Shown here one piece after another: positions 51,396-63,425 of a stretch of DNA of 64,000 nucleotides (within the stretch, counting starts at the first letter, position 1; each line of letters begins with the position of its first letter). The stretch lies in NCBI RefSeq assembly GCF_034190915.1, contig NW_026947490.1:62051494-62115493 (forward strand), in the 5' to 3' direction. Both the position numbers and the translations under genes were made by a program. The notes beneath the pieces are model-generated. The model was not told where the DNA came from. It searched no databases and saw only the letters and a list, made by a program, of their open reading frames with translations. Source of the DNA: Cavia porcellus (taxonomy: Eukaryota > Chordata > Mammalia > Rodentia > Caviidae).

Positions 51396-51631
51396 CCCAG
51401 ATCATTAATCCATTCTTAATCATCTCTAGATTCCCAACTCCTGGGCAGCTCGTGTACTTACCAAGTGCATACAAAGGAGGAAAGGAAGGTACTCAGTGAG
51501 CCCTATGTGCTCACCCTACCCAGCTAGAAAGACCAAGTAGCCCTCTCCACACAGGTCATGTCTGGTGGACTGCAGTCAGCCTTTCCATCTTTCTTCTAGA
51601 TCCTTCCTTACTTTGTGTGTACGCCTAGAGT

Positions 51632-51705
51632 GTGTGTATGGTGCTGAGGATTGAAACCAGGCTCATGTGTACATGAGCACAAGCACTCTGCCACTGAGGT
51701 GCAAC
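51632..51705 (-). repeat. ID-like SINE, old
   Basis: The plus strand 'tggtgctgaggattgaaacc' and 'ctctgccactgaggtgcaac' is an antisense remnant. Confidence 0.65.
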
Positions 51706-51757
51706 CTGTGCCTTTTTTTTTTTTTTTCAGTACATTCTCTATTAAAAAGTCCTTCCT

Positions 51758-51870
51758 GGGGCTGGAGGTTTAGCTCAGCGGCATAAGCACCTGCCTTGCA
51801 AGCATGCAGTCCTGAGTTTGATCCCCAGTACTGATAAAAAAGGAAAAAGACAAAAAAATAAAAATAAAAA
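51758..51870 (+). repeat. Young ID SINE with target duplication
   Basis: 'aaaaagtccttcct' lies on both sides, and the tail is gataaaaaaggaaaaagac. Confidence 0.95.
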
Positions 51871-52090
51871 GTCCTTCCTATTCTGTAAAGTGACCTCAGA
51901 AATATGGGAACCCAGTTAGTTATTTTTACACAGTTCTCTTCGCTGGTTTTTGAGATGACTTATACTAATTTACATTGTTTACTAAGCTGTAGTGTTTCAA
52001 GAACACAACTTATAAAGCAAAACATTTAAAAAAAACAAACCCTTCTTATACTTACCCTAAATTTTGTGTTTTATAATATTAACTTAATTA

Positions 52091-52487
52091 CAGTGGTGCC
52101 TCAGTTCACAAAGTTTTGTTTTGTTTTTTTTTTCCTGACAGACTCTGTGTCAGTGAACTTAATTCTTTCCAGATTCTGGTCACACATCAAATTAGATGAG
52201 AATCAAATCAAATTCAAGGGTTAGGTTCAATGCTGACCTTATGAGGAAATCTGATTTGATTTGCATCCAATTCAGTGTGTGACCAGAAACATGGACAGAA
52301 TTAAATTCAAACCAAGCATGGTGGCACATACCTGTAATCACAGCACGTGGGAAGCTGAGGCAGGAGGATCACTACAAGTTGCAGGCCACAAAGTAGGTTC
52401 AAAGGAGAGCCTGGACTGCATAGTGAGGCCTTGTCTCAAAAAACGGAACACAAAAAAGAATTATATCTGTGAACTGAGGGTATGCAG
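52091..52487. mobile_element. Palindromic DNA-transposon relic (Tigger/mariner-type MITE), split by a B1
   Basis: The terminal inverted repeats are cagtggtgcctcagttcaca (left) and tgtgaactgagggtatgcag (right), flanked by TA on both sides. Internally, 'tctggtcacacatcaaatt' and 'gtgtgaccaga' are also complementary. Without the B1 at 52302-52442 it is about 250 bp and almost wholly palindromic. The TA target and 'cagtggtgcctc'-type end suggest a pogo/Tigger origin, which is inference. Confidence 0.78.
52302..52455 (+). repeat. B1-like SINE inside the palindromic element
   Basis: It reads ccaagcatggtggcacatac and ends 'ccttgtctcaaaaaac'. A 'gaatta' is present on both sides as a short likely target duplicate. 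Confidence 0.9.
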
Positions 52488-52544
52488 TAAGTAAAACCAG
52501 TGAAGGTTTCACAATGGCAATGAAAGTCAAGACCTTAAAATTGA

Positions 52545-52660
52545 AAACGGTGTGGCGGTGCACGCCTATCATCTCAGCACTTTAGAGGGTGAGGCATGAA
52601 GATTAAAAGTTGGAGCCCAGCACTGGCAGCTTACCATGACTTTCTCGAAATTAAAAATAA
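52545..52660 (+). repeat. B1-like SINE, diverged
   Basis: It reads aaaacggtgtggcggtgcac and 'tttagagggtgaggcatgaa'. An ID fragment (52670-52722) follows. Confidence 0.72.
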
Positions 52661-52789
52661 ATGAAAAGAGTGGGAAATGTAGCTCAGTGGAAGCCCTTGG
52701 ATTCCATCCCCAAAACTGAAAATCAAAATACACTTCCATCTCCATCACTGAACCTGATATTCCACGTCCACATAGAGCACTGCTATGAC

Positions 52790-53145
52790 TGGACACATCC
52801 CCCACCCAGGTGTTAAAGCCTTAGTCCCCCACCTATGGCATTACTAGGATGTGGAGGAACCTTTGGGAGCCATGGTCTCATGGGCAAAAGATAGGTCCTG
52901 GGGGCTGTGCCCTGGAAGGGATCCTGGGGCCCAGCTCCTGCTTCCCTGTCTGTCTCCTAGACACCATGAGATTAGCAGGTCCTATACCCCAAAGTTCTTC
53001 CACCAAGATGTGCTGCCCCCCTCCAAAGCCCAAAGGCAACTGGGCCAACCGACCAGGGACTAAAACTGTGGCATAGCAAAGTATTCCTACTTAGAAGCTG
53101 GATGTCTCGAGTACTTTGCTGCAATGTGGAAGACTAACACAAACA
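52790..53145 (+). mobile_element. LTR-like interspersed repeat A (second copy)
   Basis: It reads gtgttaaagccttagtcccc, 'cacctatggcattactagga' and 'gactaaaactgtggcatagc'. It shares layout with 6511-6936 and resembles MaLR-type LTRs. Two overlapping frames of 70-75 codons in it are incidental. Confidence 0.6.
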
Positions 53146-53415
53146 TCCCAGATATCAAAGTGCCCTGCTCCCTCACTTTGCTGAAGTCTTTACCCAAGTG
53201 TACCATTCTCAGAGGATGCTCCATAAAACAGGACCACCTGCATACAAGCACTCCATGCCACTCCATAATATCTACCTCTGCCTATTATTAGGAGATGCTG
53301 ACATTAGGTTTTCAAAATGTGATAAATGTCTTGCTTCCCTTATTATAATGAGAAGAGCTGGTTTAAATCACAACTATATGCCTAAAGTAGTGCTGAGAGA
53401 TATATTAAGTGCTCA

Positions 53416-53507
53416 GTTTACTACCATACCTCCCTGAACATGCCCAATCTTAAATGATCTCAGAAGCTAAGCAGGGTCAGACCTGGCTAGTACTTGATTG
53501 GGAAATG
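53416..53507 (+). pseudogene. 5S rRNA retropseudogene, 3' truncated
   Basis: It begins gtttactaccatacctccct, and 'ctcagaagctaagcagggtc' then 'ggctagtacttgattgggaa' follow 5S rRNA closely. The last roughly 30 bases of 5S are missing, and several positions of the internal promoter region differ. A 15-base duplicate tattaagtgctcagt lies at 53403-53417 and 53508-53522, showing LINE-mediated insertion; the first two bases of the 5S match overlap it. It is not a functional rRNA gene. Confidence 0.94.
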
Positions 53508-53633
53508 TATTAAGTGCTCAGTAAGGAATAAATAAAAGATTATATATAGAATTATCGGTTGTCACAAAAGGATGAATGTGGAACTGTAAATAATATATTT
53601 CAAAATGCTGACATTGGAAGCTCTCTCATTTCA

Positions 53634-53856
<223 letters not shown>

Positions 53857-54359
53857 CTGTTGGTTAAAAAACATTAATATTGTTAGCAATATTTCCATAA
53901 ACTTGGCTATTTGTTTTTAAAGCAATGCATAATTAATAAATGGCACAATAAATGAAAGGAATGGAAACAAACTGATAAACAGTAAAAATACAATAAATGT
54001 TGGCTATCATCATGACAAGGAATGTTATGTAATGGATAATTTTCAATACAAATTATATCTGTGAACAGGGGTGTCACTTCAAAGATTTGTGAACTTCATT
54101 AATATGTTGGAGAAAAGCTGAAAACTAACTAAACCAAAATCCCACCTCCCATCATGCAGAGTATGCAGGAGACACTCAACAAAAAGGTTTTGTCCATAAA
54201 TCCTTGTAGTCTGCAAGACCTTAAACTAGGGGATGCTTTGCATGCAGGCAAATATAAGAAAACACAGGAAAATAAAGGCTTTATCTTTTTAACACTTTTA
54301 GTAAAAAAAAAGTTTGGGAGGAAATCTAATATATACTGTTGAATACTTCTTATTTTTTG

Positions 54360-54440
54360 GTACCAGGAATTGAACTCAAGACCTTAGGCTTGCCAGGCAA
54401 GCCACGGAGCTGCACCACGGAGCTCTATTCCTGGCCCATA
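54360..54440 (-). repeat. ID-like SINE
   Basis: The plus strand 'ggtaccaggaattgaactca' and 'gagctctattcctggccc' is antisense. A 12-base piece (cacggagctgca) is repeated inside it. Confidence 0.82.
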
Positions 54441-54537
54441 GCATATGTATGTTTATATTTAAAAAAAAATAGGGATGAATTGTGGAGTAGGAGTCATATG
54501 AACTTAAGATTTAAAACATTAGATTTTTTTTTTTCTT

Positions 54538-54632
54538 TTCCTGGTCTTTTTGAGACAGGGTTTCACCAGGCAGCTCACACTGGCCTTGAACTCACTTTGT
54601 TGCCCAGGTTAGCCTCAAATTCAAGATAAAAA
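54538..54632 (-). repeat. B1-like SINE, 3' part
   Basis: The plus strand 'gtctttttgagacagggttt' through 'gcccaggttagcctcaaatt' shows both duplication blocks but lacks the promoter half. Confidence 0.85.
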
Positions 54633-54654
54633 CTGTATTTGAAGGACTGTCCAG

Positions 54655-55870
54655 TGTCTTACTTTTCTCATTGCTGAGACAAAGTATCTGACACCCAAAG
54701 TTAAGGGAGGAAAGGTTTATTTGGCTCACAGTTTGCAGAGGTTTCAATCCATAATCGGCAGGCTCCAAAGCAGCATGGGATGATGGCAGAGGGCATCTTA
54801 GAGGAAAAGTTCATAGCAGGCAGAAGGCAGCAAAGCAAGCAAGGGGCCTTAGCAGCTTCCTTCTCTCCTTTTATATTCTGTCTAGACTACCAGGCTTAGG
54901 CAGTGCCAAACAAATCAGTGGAATGATTTAGTAATCATATACCCTTAATCCCACCCTCACACACTTAGCCACTTCTGAAAAAGTCACACCTATGACCACA
55001 CGAGCCTATAGAGGGACATCTAGACACAAACCGTAACATTCTGACCCTGGACTCCCAAAGATTCAGGTACATTCCTTTACACAAAAAGCATTCAGTCCAT
55101 CTCTAAGAGTTGCCAGAGTCCTAACAGTTTCAGCACTGCTGAAAAGTCCACATCCAAAGTTTCCTCTGAGATTTAAGGAAAACCTTTAGCTATAAGCCCC
55201 AGTGCAAATGAAGAATTAGACACTTTCCGACATTACCACTCCATAAGATACAAACAGGGGGATGCAAAGGTATCGGATTAAAGCAGGTCCAAAACCCAGC
55301 AGAGTGAACATTAAGTCCTGTAATGTCTTGTGCAGCATCCAAGGCAGTTCGTGGCAAGATGTGAGCTCCAAAGGGGTTGGATACCTCTGCTCTTTTGCCA
55401 TTTCTGGTAATTGCAGCTCCCAAGGCTTCTTTCGCTTGGGACAGTTCTGCTCCTTCCTTGTAGGTTTCCTCAGACAATCCACATTCCTGGATTCTCCAAC
55501 TTTCTAGGGTCTTCTTCACTTCAACATCAGCTTCACACGCAGTTTCACACACTGGCATCTCAGGGCACAGTGCCTGGTCTCCCAGACCTTCTGAAATCTG
55601 GGTGGGAGCCTTCCTGACCCCCAAGTCTTGCATTCTGCATGCATACACCTAAAACCAGCAATATGTGGATGATGCCAAAGTCTGTTACAAACTGGAGCAG
55701 CAGCCAGGCCTCCTTCTCTCTTGGCTGTAGGGGTCAAGTACTTGGATCATTCAGTACTCTGTATCAAATCCCAAGGAACACATTCTCTAGATCACCACCA
55801 TTTTGGAACATGGTGCTCTGGGTTTTTTTCCTCAAAGCAAAGTAGTTCACTTTTGAGGCTGAAATGGCCC
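54655..55870. mobile_element. LTR-like interspersed repeat B (longer second copy)
   Basis: It begins as 6937 does (cattgctgagacaaagtatc, then gaggaaaggtttatttggct) and runs on for about 1.2 kb. The 152-codon minus-strand frame at 55190-55648 lies wholly inside it and is not a host gene. The family name is unknown to me; it may be an LTR with adjoining internal sequence. Confidence 0.55.
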
Positions 55871-55989
55871 GAGTCCTGCTGGTTCTTATGATATCCTCAG
55901 GTCATCCTTTCTATTGCCTTCTAAAATACTTGGCTTTTTCTAGTCTTTTCTGCTAGTCTTTTCTGTGGCCAGTTTCTACTTCACTGGGG

Positions 55990-57640
55990 AGCCAGTACAC
56001 ATACACAGCACATGTAAATTCCTTTCATGTCCCTTTCCCTCACCAGCCTAACCCCTCCCCTCATCTCTAGATCTCCTTCACATCAGCAAAAGATATATAT
56101 CTCTGTTTCTAATTACACATCTTTTGTTTTGGTCTTTAAATTATTTATACTCTGGGATGCTCATATAAGATAAACCATGTGACATTTGTGCTTGTGTGTC
56201 TGATTATGATCTCCATGTGTATAGATTTTCCTATAAAAGACTCAAATTCATTCTTTTTATGGCACAGTAGTACTCCATTGTGTTTAAATAACACACACTG
56301 TTTATCCATTCATCTACTGATGGATATGTATGCTGCTTTCAAGATTTAGCTATTGTGAGCTGTGCAGGTATAAACTTGTATGCATGCATCCTGCAACATA
56401 TCCTAAAACCCTTTTAGAAAGATACTGAGCAATGGAATCTGTTTGTAGTTGTCTGAGGAATCTGCCTGCTGACTTCTAGTGTCTGTACTAACTTACATTC
56501 CCACCAACAATGTAGAAGAGTTTCTTTTCCTCTACAGCCTCGCCAGCATTTATTTGATTTCTGGATGATAGTCATTTTTCCTGTAGTAAGACAGAATCTG
56601 TGTTTTTGATTTGCCATTTTCCTAATGGCCAGAAATGCTGAAAACTTTTTTGTGTATGTACTGGTCATTTGTACATCTTCTTCATAAAAGTGTGTATTTC
56701 AACTGCCCGTTTCCTGATTGTCTTTTATGCTGGCAGGAGGGCTAGTCTGAGTTCTTTATATCATGTAGTTGTCTATCTAAGGAATAACTGACAAAAAATT
56801 TTTTTTCTTGTTCAATAGGTTTTTTCTTTACTTGTTTTCTTTCCTGTGCAGAAGCTTTTTAACTTGCCATGCCATTTGCACATTGCCATTTGTTAATTCT
56901 TGATGTGCACTTTCCTGTGCACTTGGGGTTTTTGGTCAGAAAATTCTTGCCTATGCTTTCATGAGTTTTACAGACTTTACTTTCTAGGAGTTTCACAGTT
57001 TTAATATCTAGGTCACTGATCCATTTTGATTTCATTTTAGTACATATTAAGAAATATGGATTTAAGAGTCAATCTTCCGCATATGGAGAGCTGGTTTTCC
57101 CATATCATTTGTTAAAGAGGTAATTCTGCCTCCCACATATGCTTTTATCAAGGATCAGATGGCCAAATCTGTGCGCCAAGGGTTGTTTCGACATTCCTCT
57201 CTTCTGTTCCACTGATCGACATGTATGCTCCTGGCCAGCACTGCAGCGTTTTTATCTCTGTAGCAGTGTAATGTAACCTCAAATCTCAGGTTGTGATGCC
57301 TTCTGCTTTTCTCTTGCTGCCCAGGATTGCTATTGTGGGTCACTACTGGTTGTATGTAAGTTTAGGATTGTGTTTTCTAATTCTATGAGAGAGGCTGTTG
57401 ATGTCTTGACTGGGATTGCATTAAATCTGTATTATCAGTATTGGAAATATGGCCACTTTGACATTTGTTCTATTCAGGAAAAGGAGGTACCTTTTTACTT
57501 TCTGATATTCTTTTCAATATCCCTTTTTAGAATATAATTTTTATTAACAGAGGTCCTCCTTTTATTAAGTTGATCCCTAAGCATTTAATGGTTCTTGAAT
57601 TTTGTGAATAGCACTGTTTTCCTGATTTCTTTCTCAGTGG
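55990..57640 (-). mobile_element. L1 ORF2 3' half and 3'UTR (antisense)
   Basis: The plus strand carries 'ggcacagtagtactccattg', 'ccattcatctactgatggat' and 'cttacattcccaccaacaat', the classic reversed ORF2 C-terminal landmarks. It continues with RT-side sequence to about 57640. Stops break all frames. Confidence 0.9.
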
Positions 57641-59079
57641 GTTCATTTTTGGCATATAGAAATGCTGTTGATTTTTGTATGTTGACATCTTAACATCCCC
57701 TTCAAAGGTTTCTCTTACTACCAAGACTGTGAGGTACCTACATACCCTACACCCAAACTCAAAGATGAACTTTTTTCTTTCCTCCAACATAGAGGAGGAG
57801 AAAGAGGGCAGAGAAACAAGAGAGGTGTGTGGTTGTGGGTAATGCATACAGACAAAGAAAAAAGGAGCCAGCAGCAGAAGGCAGCCTACCGCACACCCCC
57901 CAGCCACCATGTGGAGGCCCTTCTCACACTACTGCACTGAGAAGAAATCACTGACAAGGAACAAGTAAAGCAGGACTGACAGAAAAGCCAAATGTGCAAG
58001 AGTGTGTGCACATGGAACCAACACCTTCCTTCCTAACAGAAGGCTCTCCTGGCTTTAAGCTCATTCGTCTATTATAGAAGCTGCTAAGTGGTGGTTTCAC
58101 TGCATTGGCTTAAGAGGTAGGCAGATCTACTGAACTCCTATCTAACTACTGCACCATTTCCTGAATCCGTCCACTACTGTATAATCCACAAACACTCTGG
58201 GATCTCCCTCCATGCAGAAATCCTAACATGTTTTCACACTTATACAGTACTGCCTATGATCCAAGTACATTCCATAAATTTTTTGGTATTGGTGACTGAA
58301 TCTAGAACTTTTGCACTAAGATATATCACCCATTCTTTGTACTTTATTTTTTAAATTTTAAGAAAGGAACTTGCTAAATTGACCAAGATGAGCTTGAAGC
58401 ACGTCTCAGCTTCCTCTCGTGGGACCCCCTTCACATCAGTCTAGTAACTTCTCAGTTCAGAGGTCGCTGCACACACCAGCCTAACTCATACATCCTACTG
58501 CTCCCCTTGCTTTTCTCTACATAAAACATTTTTTTTTCTTGCCACTTTCTCTCTACCCATTCACCTAATTCCTACAGATAGGCAGGCAGAGAGACAAAGA
58601 ACACCTTAGTCCAAGTCCACTGCCTTTTAAAACTCTCTTAGACTTGCTTAAGCTAGGTAAATCTTATGCATTATGATCTGCTCCCCAGTAGGAGTAACAG
58701 TCATGCCATCATGTACCCCATAGATATGTTTTAGGCAGTGACTAACTGCATATACGATGGTCCCCCAAAACTCTACCCCCATTAGAACTCCATGCTTATT
58801 GTTCTAAAGATTTCACCACTTTGAATGGAATTACCAGTGTTTCTTGAGAGCATATCAAAACCTGGCAACATTCCCTTCACATTCTTTGCTCTCCTTATGA
58901 AAATGGGCTATCATATATCATACACCATGGTTGTAAGCTACTTTAATAGCTGCAAAGACTGCCTGAAATTGCTTAAGTTCTTTATTCACGGTGAGTGCAC
59001 ACAGGATGTGAAAGAAACAGGACAAAGAATGAAAGTAGAACCACACTGTTTCCTATCTCCCAGGCTGATGGACAAATCA

Positions 59080-59745
59080 TAAAATCATAGTCGTGTGTCA
59101 CTTCAGGGGGGAATGTGTGCAGAGAAATATCATCAGGTGATCCCACCCATGCGTATCACAGAATGGACTCATATACACAGCTATCACATGACCCAACACA
59201 TCCACGCCTGTTTCTGCATGCAAGAGACATGACTGCGTGTCCACACAGTAACTTGTGAAAAGGTTCACAGAAGCACTGTCCATCAAGAAGAAATGGAAAA
59301 CTATGCAGTATACTCATACAATGATTACTGAGCAATACAAGAGATGAAAGCACTGATACACACAACATGGATGAATCTCAAAAAAACAATGGCTGGAAAC
59401 ATAGCTTGGTGGTACAGCACTTGCCAAGCATTACAAGGCTCTGGTTTGAAACACTGGCACCACAAAAACATTACACAAAGAGCATGAAGTGGGTAGGTCA
59501 CAAAAGACCACCTATTGAATGATTCCACTCATATGGAATATTCAAAATAAATAACTCCACAGACACAAAAAAATACATTAGTAGTTACCTTGGAGAAAAC
59601 GGGATGGGATTCCTAGTAGGATGTTGAAAGTATCCCCAAATTGTTACGACTCAAGATTCACTAAAAACCACTGTATTGTACATTTCAAATGCATAAATGG
59701 GATGCTGTGTAAAGTATAACTAAATAGAAGTAATACACATTAAAC
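59080..59745 (+). mobile_element. Old L1 ORF2 3' end
   Basis: 'catcaagaagaaatggaaaa', 'acacaacatggatgaatctc' and 'gattccactcatatggaata' follow the L1M ORF2/3' order. An ID (59390-59465) interrupts it. Confidence 0.8.
59390..59465 (+). repeat. ID-like SINE inside L1
   Basis: It reads ggctggaaacatagcttggt and ends 'gtttgaaacactggcacc'. Confidence 0.82.
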
Positions 59746-59994
59746 AAGAGTTACAAAAACCCAAGTAACCATTTTAGAGCAACTTAATGGGATGAGCGTG
59801 AAAAAGACATACTCACATGCCGTGAGGTGTGAAGTCTAAAACCTCAGCCCTCACTACCATGAGAACATGGTAGGCACCTGCTCACACCACCAGAAGCAGT
59901 AAATATTGTGCCCCTGGAGGCACTGTACACATTTGTACACATGCTTCTGTAACAAAGGTACTACAGTATGCAGCTCATGCAGCTATGTACCCTA

Positions 59995-59999
<5 letters not shown>

Positions 60000-60025
<26 letters not shown>

Positions 60026-60178
60026 GGTCTCTTTTTTTGAGATGGTGTCTCACTATGCAGTTCAGGCTGACCTTGGGCTCACTTTGTAGTCCAGGGTGGT
60101 CTCGAACTCGCAACAATCCTCCCACCTCAGCCTCCAAGTGCTGGGATTACAGGTGTGAACCATCATGCCTGGCTTGTA
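60000..60178 (-). repeat. B1-like SINE with long T-run
   Basis: The T-run 60000-60025 is followed by 'gatggtgtctcactatgcag' and both duplication blocks, ending 'catcatgcctggc'. Confidence 0.92.
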
Positions 60179-60242
60179 CCCTGCTTTTTCACAAGGGTAT
60201 TCTGGGTAAGATATTACATATTAGTGCATAAAAGATTTCTCA

Positions 60243-60378
60243 GCCAGCGGTAGTGGCACACACCAATAAGCCCAGCATTTTGGAGGTTGATGCAGGAGGA
60301 TCACAAGATGGAGGTCAGCCTGGGCTTCACAGGGAGTTCAAGGCCTGCCTCAACTACATAGCAAGATCCTGCCTAAAA
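60243..60378 (+). repeat. B1-like SINE
   Basis: It reads agccagcggtagtggcacac, 'gaggtcagcctgggcttcac' and 'caaggcctgcctcaactaca'. Confidence 0.88.
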
Positions 60379-60569
60379 ACAAAATTCCCTTAATCTTACG
60401 GCACTTCAGCATTGACATGTATCTGTATAAATTCTAACATAATTGACATATGATGAATCCTCCAAAGTTAAAGTGTCCAGTTTATGATCAGGAACTTTAA
60501 GTCAAACGTGGTTTTTCTGTTAGTGCTTTTTGTGGTTGTAGTTAAGAAGTTTGGGTCTTTTTCTCCTCC

Positions 60570-60750
60570 CCCTGTACTGAGGGCTGAATCCAAGATCTCA
60601 TACAAGTGTTCTACACTCAGCTACAGCCCTAGCATTTTTATTTTAGTTTCAAACACAGCCTCACTAAGTTGCCCCAGCTGGCCTTGAACTTGGGGTCCTC
60701 CTTCCTCAGCAGTCAGGACACAGGTATGTGCCACCATGCCTGCCTTACGA
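60570..60750 (-). repeat. Old ID fragment followed by B1-like SINE (both antisense)
   Basis: The part 60570-60635 has a degraded 'gtactgagggctgaatccaa' ID. The part 60640-60750 has 'gccccagctggccttgaact', a B1. Confidence 0.68.
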
Positions 60751-60984
60751 GCTAAAAAGAACTAGTAAGATCATGCCACTTTAACCTTAACTGTTTTCGT
60801 TTAAAGATTTTAACAGTTTTCATTTAAAGAGTTGAGAACACACTTCATGTTATAACTGCTGCACATATGTACTGAAAAGAAAATTTATTATCTTCACTCC
60901 AATTAATTAAATGGTTTTTGTATACCTATTTGCTATACATAATATACAAAGAACCACTGCTAATGTTGTATTTGTTTACAAACA

Positions 60985-61115
60985 GGATCTGCTACAGTTC
61001 AGACTGGCCTTTAACTCACCTGGTAGCCCAGGTTGGCCTTGAACTCAGTGATCTTTCTGTCTCAGCCCCCAAGTGCTGGGATTATGAGCATGCACCATCA
61101 TGCTTGATTAGAACC
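60985..61115 (-). repeat. B1-like SINE
   Basis: The plus strand 'cagttcagactggcctttaa' and 'ccccaagtgctgggattatg' shows both duplication blocks. Confidence 0.88.
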
Positions 61116-61652
61116 ATTGTAATCTTCAATCTTTAAATCAGCAAAATATTTATTGCAGGGAAGTCTACTAAAAAAAGAGATTTCTTCAACATATAAGCTC
61201 TATGCACACAAGAATAGGAGGCCTCTCAAAAGAGATTAAAAAGATGTACCATGGTGTAACTGTTTGAATATAGATGTAAACCAATACTCATTCCAGTTTT
61301 AAGTACTGGATCCTGGGTTCAAGCCCTACTACCACAAAATTAAAAATAAATAAAATTTTAGCTAGGCTGGAGGTGCGGGGAAGTGCAGATAATCACTGGG
61401 TGACTGTAAGACCCTCTACTCAAAACTCAGAGGAGAAAGAGGAAGCACCAGAAAGGCAGCTCAGTAGGAAGGTCCTGGGTTCAACCTTCAGAAATGCATT
61501 TTTAAAACCCTAAGAAAGGATTAAGCAATGAAGTTCTAGCTAGGACACAAAAAGCAGGCACAACAAAAGAAAGCTTCTGGTCTTGGGATGATTATCGGGG
61601 AGACAATAAAAATTCCGCCTAGGAAAAAATACTTACAAAAAGTACATCTGAG

Positions 61653-61743
61653 GGGCTGGGGATTTAGCTCAGCGGCATAAGCGCCTCCCTTTGCAACCTC
61701 ATGGCCCTGAATTCGAGCCCCAGTACAAAAAAAAAAAAAAAAA
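61653..61743 (+). repeat. ID SINE with altered 3' half
   Basis: The young-type 5' half (ggggctggggatttagctca) joins a different 3' half (caacctcatggccctgaatt) and an A-run, without the gataaaaagg tail. Confidence 0.87.
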
Positions 61744-61837
61744 CACATTTGACGAAGCACATGCACACACACAAACACAAATTGGTATCCAAAATAAATA
61801 AAAGAACTCTCAAGTCTCAAGAAAAGTATAATTCATG

Positions 61838-61970
61838 ATGGGCCAGGTGGTGTATCCCTGTAATTCCAGTGACAGGGAAGGCTGAGGCAGGAGGATACCA
61901 AGTTCAAAGAAAGTTTGGACAATTTAGCTCAGTTACTTATTGAGACAGTTTTTCCCTATCTCAAAATAAA
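61838..61970 (+). repeat. B1-like SINE, diverged
   Basis: It reads gatgggccaggtggtgtatc and 'ggctgaggcaggaggatacc'. The 3' half is poorly conserved. Confidence 0.75.
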
Positions 61971-62467
61971 TGTAGCTCAGTTGTAGAGCTAACACCAGTA
62001 TGTTAAAGCACCTGGCTTTAATCATCACAACCATACACCAAAAATTAAGATACATATATATGTATACACATATAAATATATGCATATGTACACATAAAGA
62101 TGCATAATGAAAAAATTTAATTTTTAAAAAGGGTATATAACCTTTCCAAGATCAGACACATTTTAATTTGGATAACAATGGTCTTCAAGCAGACATTTTT
62201 CATACAAAGAAGTGGTTCAAATAATCACATTTCAGCAGACAAAACAATTATAGTATCTCAGTTTTAAGCACAAAAGTGAGGCTGGTATAAATGCTTAAAT
62301 TGAAGCATTAACTATGTTAGTAAAATTTATAATCATAGTTTATGTATGGATCAGTGTGACTACAGTGCTTTAACTTCTAATAAATGTTCTGGTGTATAAC
62401 ATTTTACTTGCCTTCTAAAATAATAACAATCAATAATATAAGTAACTACTTACTAACCAGGGCCTCT

Positions 62468-62588
62468 ATTTTTTTTTTTTTTTTTTTTTTTTTTTGTCTT
62501 TTTCCTTTTTATCAGTACTGGGGATCGAACTCACGACTGCCTGCTTGCAAGGCAGGCGCTTATGCCGCTGAGCTAAATCCCTAGCCCC
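62468..62588 (-). repeat. Young ID SINE with T-run
   Basis: Plus strand: 26-T run, 'gtctttttcctttttatcag' and 'ccgctgagctaaatccctag'. Similar 'aggacctct' and 'agggcctct' flanks look like an altered target duplicate. Confidence 0.93.
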
Positions 62589-62696
62589 CAGGACCTCTCT
62601 TTAATGCAAGGAGGGAAAACAAACACTGTTGAATGATAACTTTTTACTTCCATATTGATCATTAAAAAGCAATAAATACAAAGCAATTTTTATTTT

Positions 62697-62780
62697 TATT
62701 TTTTTGGTACTGGGGATTGAACTCACAACCTCACCGTGGCCAGGCAGGCACTTATGCCACTGAGCTAAGCCCCTGGCCCC
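62697..62780 (-). repeat. ID-like SINE
   Basis: The plus strand 'ggtactggggattgaactca' then 'ccactgagctaagcccctgg' lacks the young tail. 'agcaattttt' flanks both sides. Confidence 0.87.
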
Positions 62781-62944
62781 TATAGCAATTTTTTAAATTA
62801 CCAATAAGATAATACAGTGGCCTGAACTGATTTCAGATACTTATTATAACTGTTTTTTTAAAATGACACTTAAATGGGCTTTAAGTTACCATTTACATAT
62901 TCAAAGTAAGGAAAACATGAAAAATTCATCCAGCAATTCTTTTT

Positions 62945-63065
62945 CTTTGAGATATGGCAGGTCTGAAGTCAATTTGCAGCCCAGACTGGCCCTGAGAGAT
63001 TGGACCCTTCTGCCTTAACCTCCAGAGTACTGGGATAACAGGTATACAGCTCCACACCTAGCCAT
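62945..63065 (-). repeat. B1-like SINE, diverged
   Basis: The plus strand 'tttgcagcccagactggccc' and 'ccagagtactgggataacag' is antisense. Confidence 0.72.
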
Positions 63066-63224
63066 ACAGCGATCTCGACTATGGGATTGTTTGCTTTTTG
63101 CCATTACTAGGGATTAAATTTTGGGGCTTCACACTGGGCTCCAGCCCAGTTGCTAGGACACTCAATGTTAAATCTACCAGGATGTATCCTGTTCAGTTTT
63201 TTGTTTTGTTTTTGATTTTTGCTT

Positions 63225-63425
63225 TTGTTTTGAGACAGGGTCTTGCTAAGATGGACCTGAATGTGGAACCTTTGTACCTCAGTTTCCCAGAATGCTACAA
63301 TTACGAGCATGCACCACCATATTCAGCTACTTTTATGTTGTTTTGGAACAGGGGCTCACTAAACTGCCCAAGTGGACTCAAGTTTGAGGTCATCCAACCT
63401 CCCAGGATGCTGGGATTATAGAAGT
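63225..63425 (-). repeat. Two adjoining antisense B1-like SINEs, diverged
   Basis: 'gttttgagacagggtcttgc' with 'cagaatgctacaattacgag' forms one. The part 63335-63425, ending 'aggatgctgggattatagaa', forms a second. Confidence 0.7.

Noticed and set aside
55190..55648. 152-codon open frame on the minus strand
   Set aside because: It is contained in dispersed LTR-like repeat B. It is treated as repeat-derived, though listed as a finding for a conservation test.
57527..57910. 127-codon open frame on the minus strand
   Set aside because: It begins outside and ends inside the antisense L1 block, and the translation is low-complexity.
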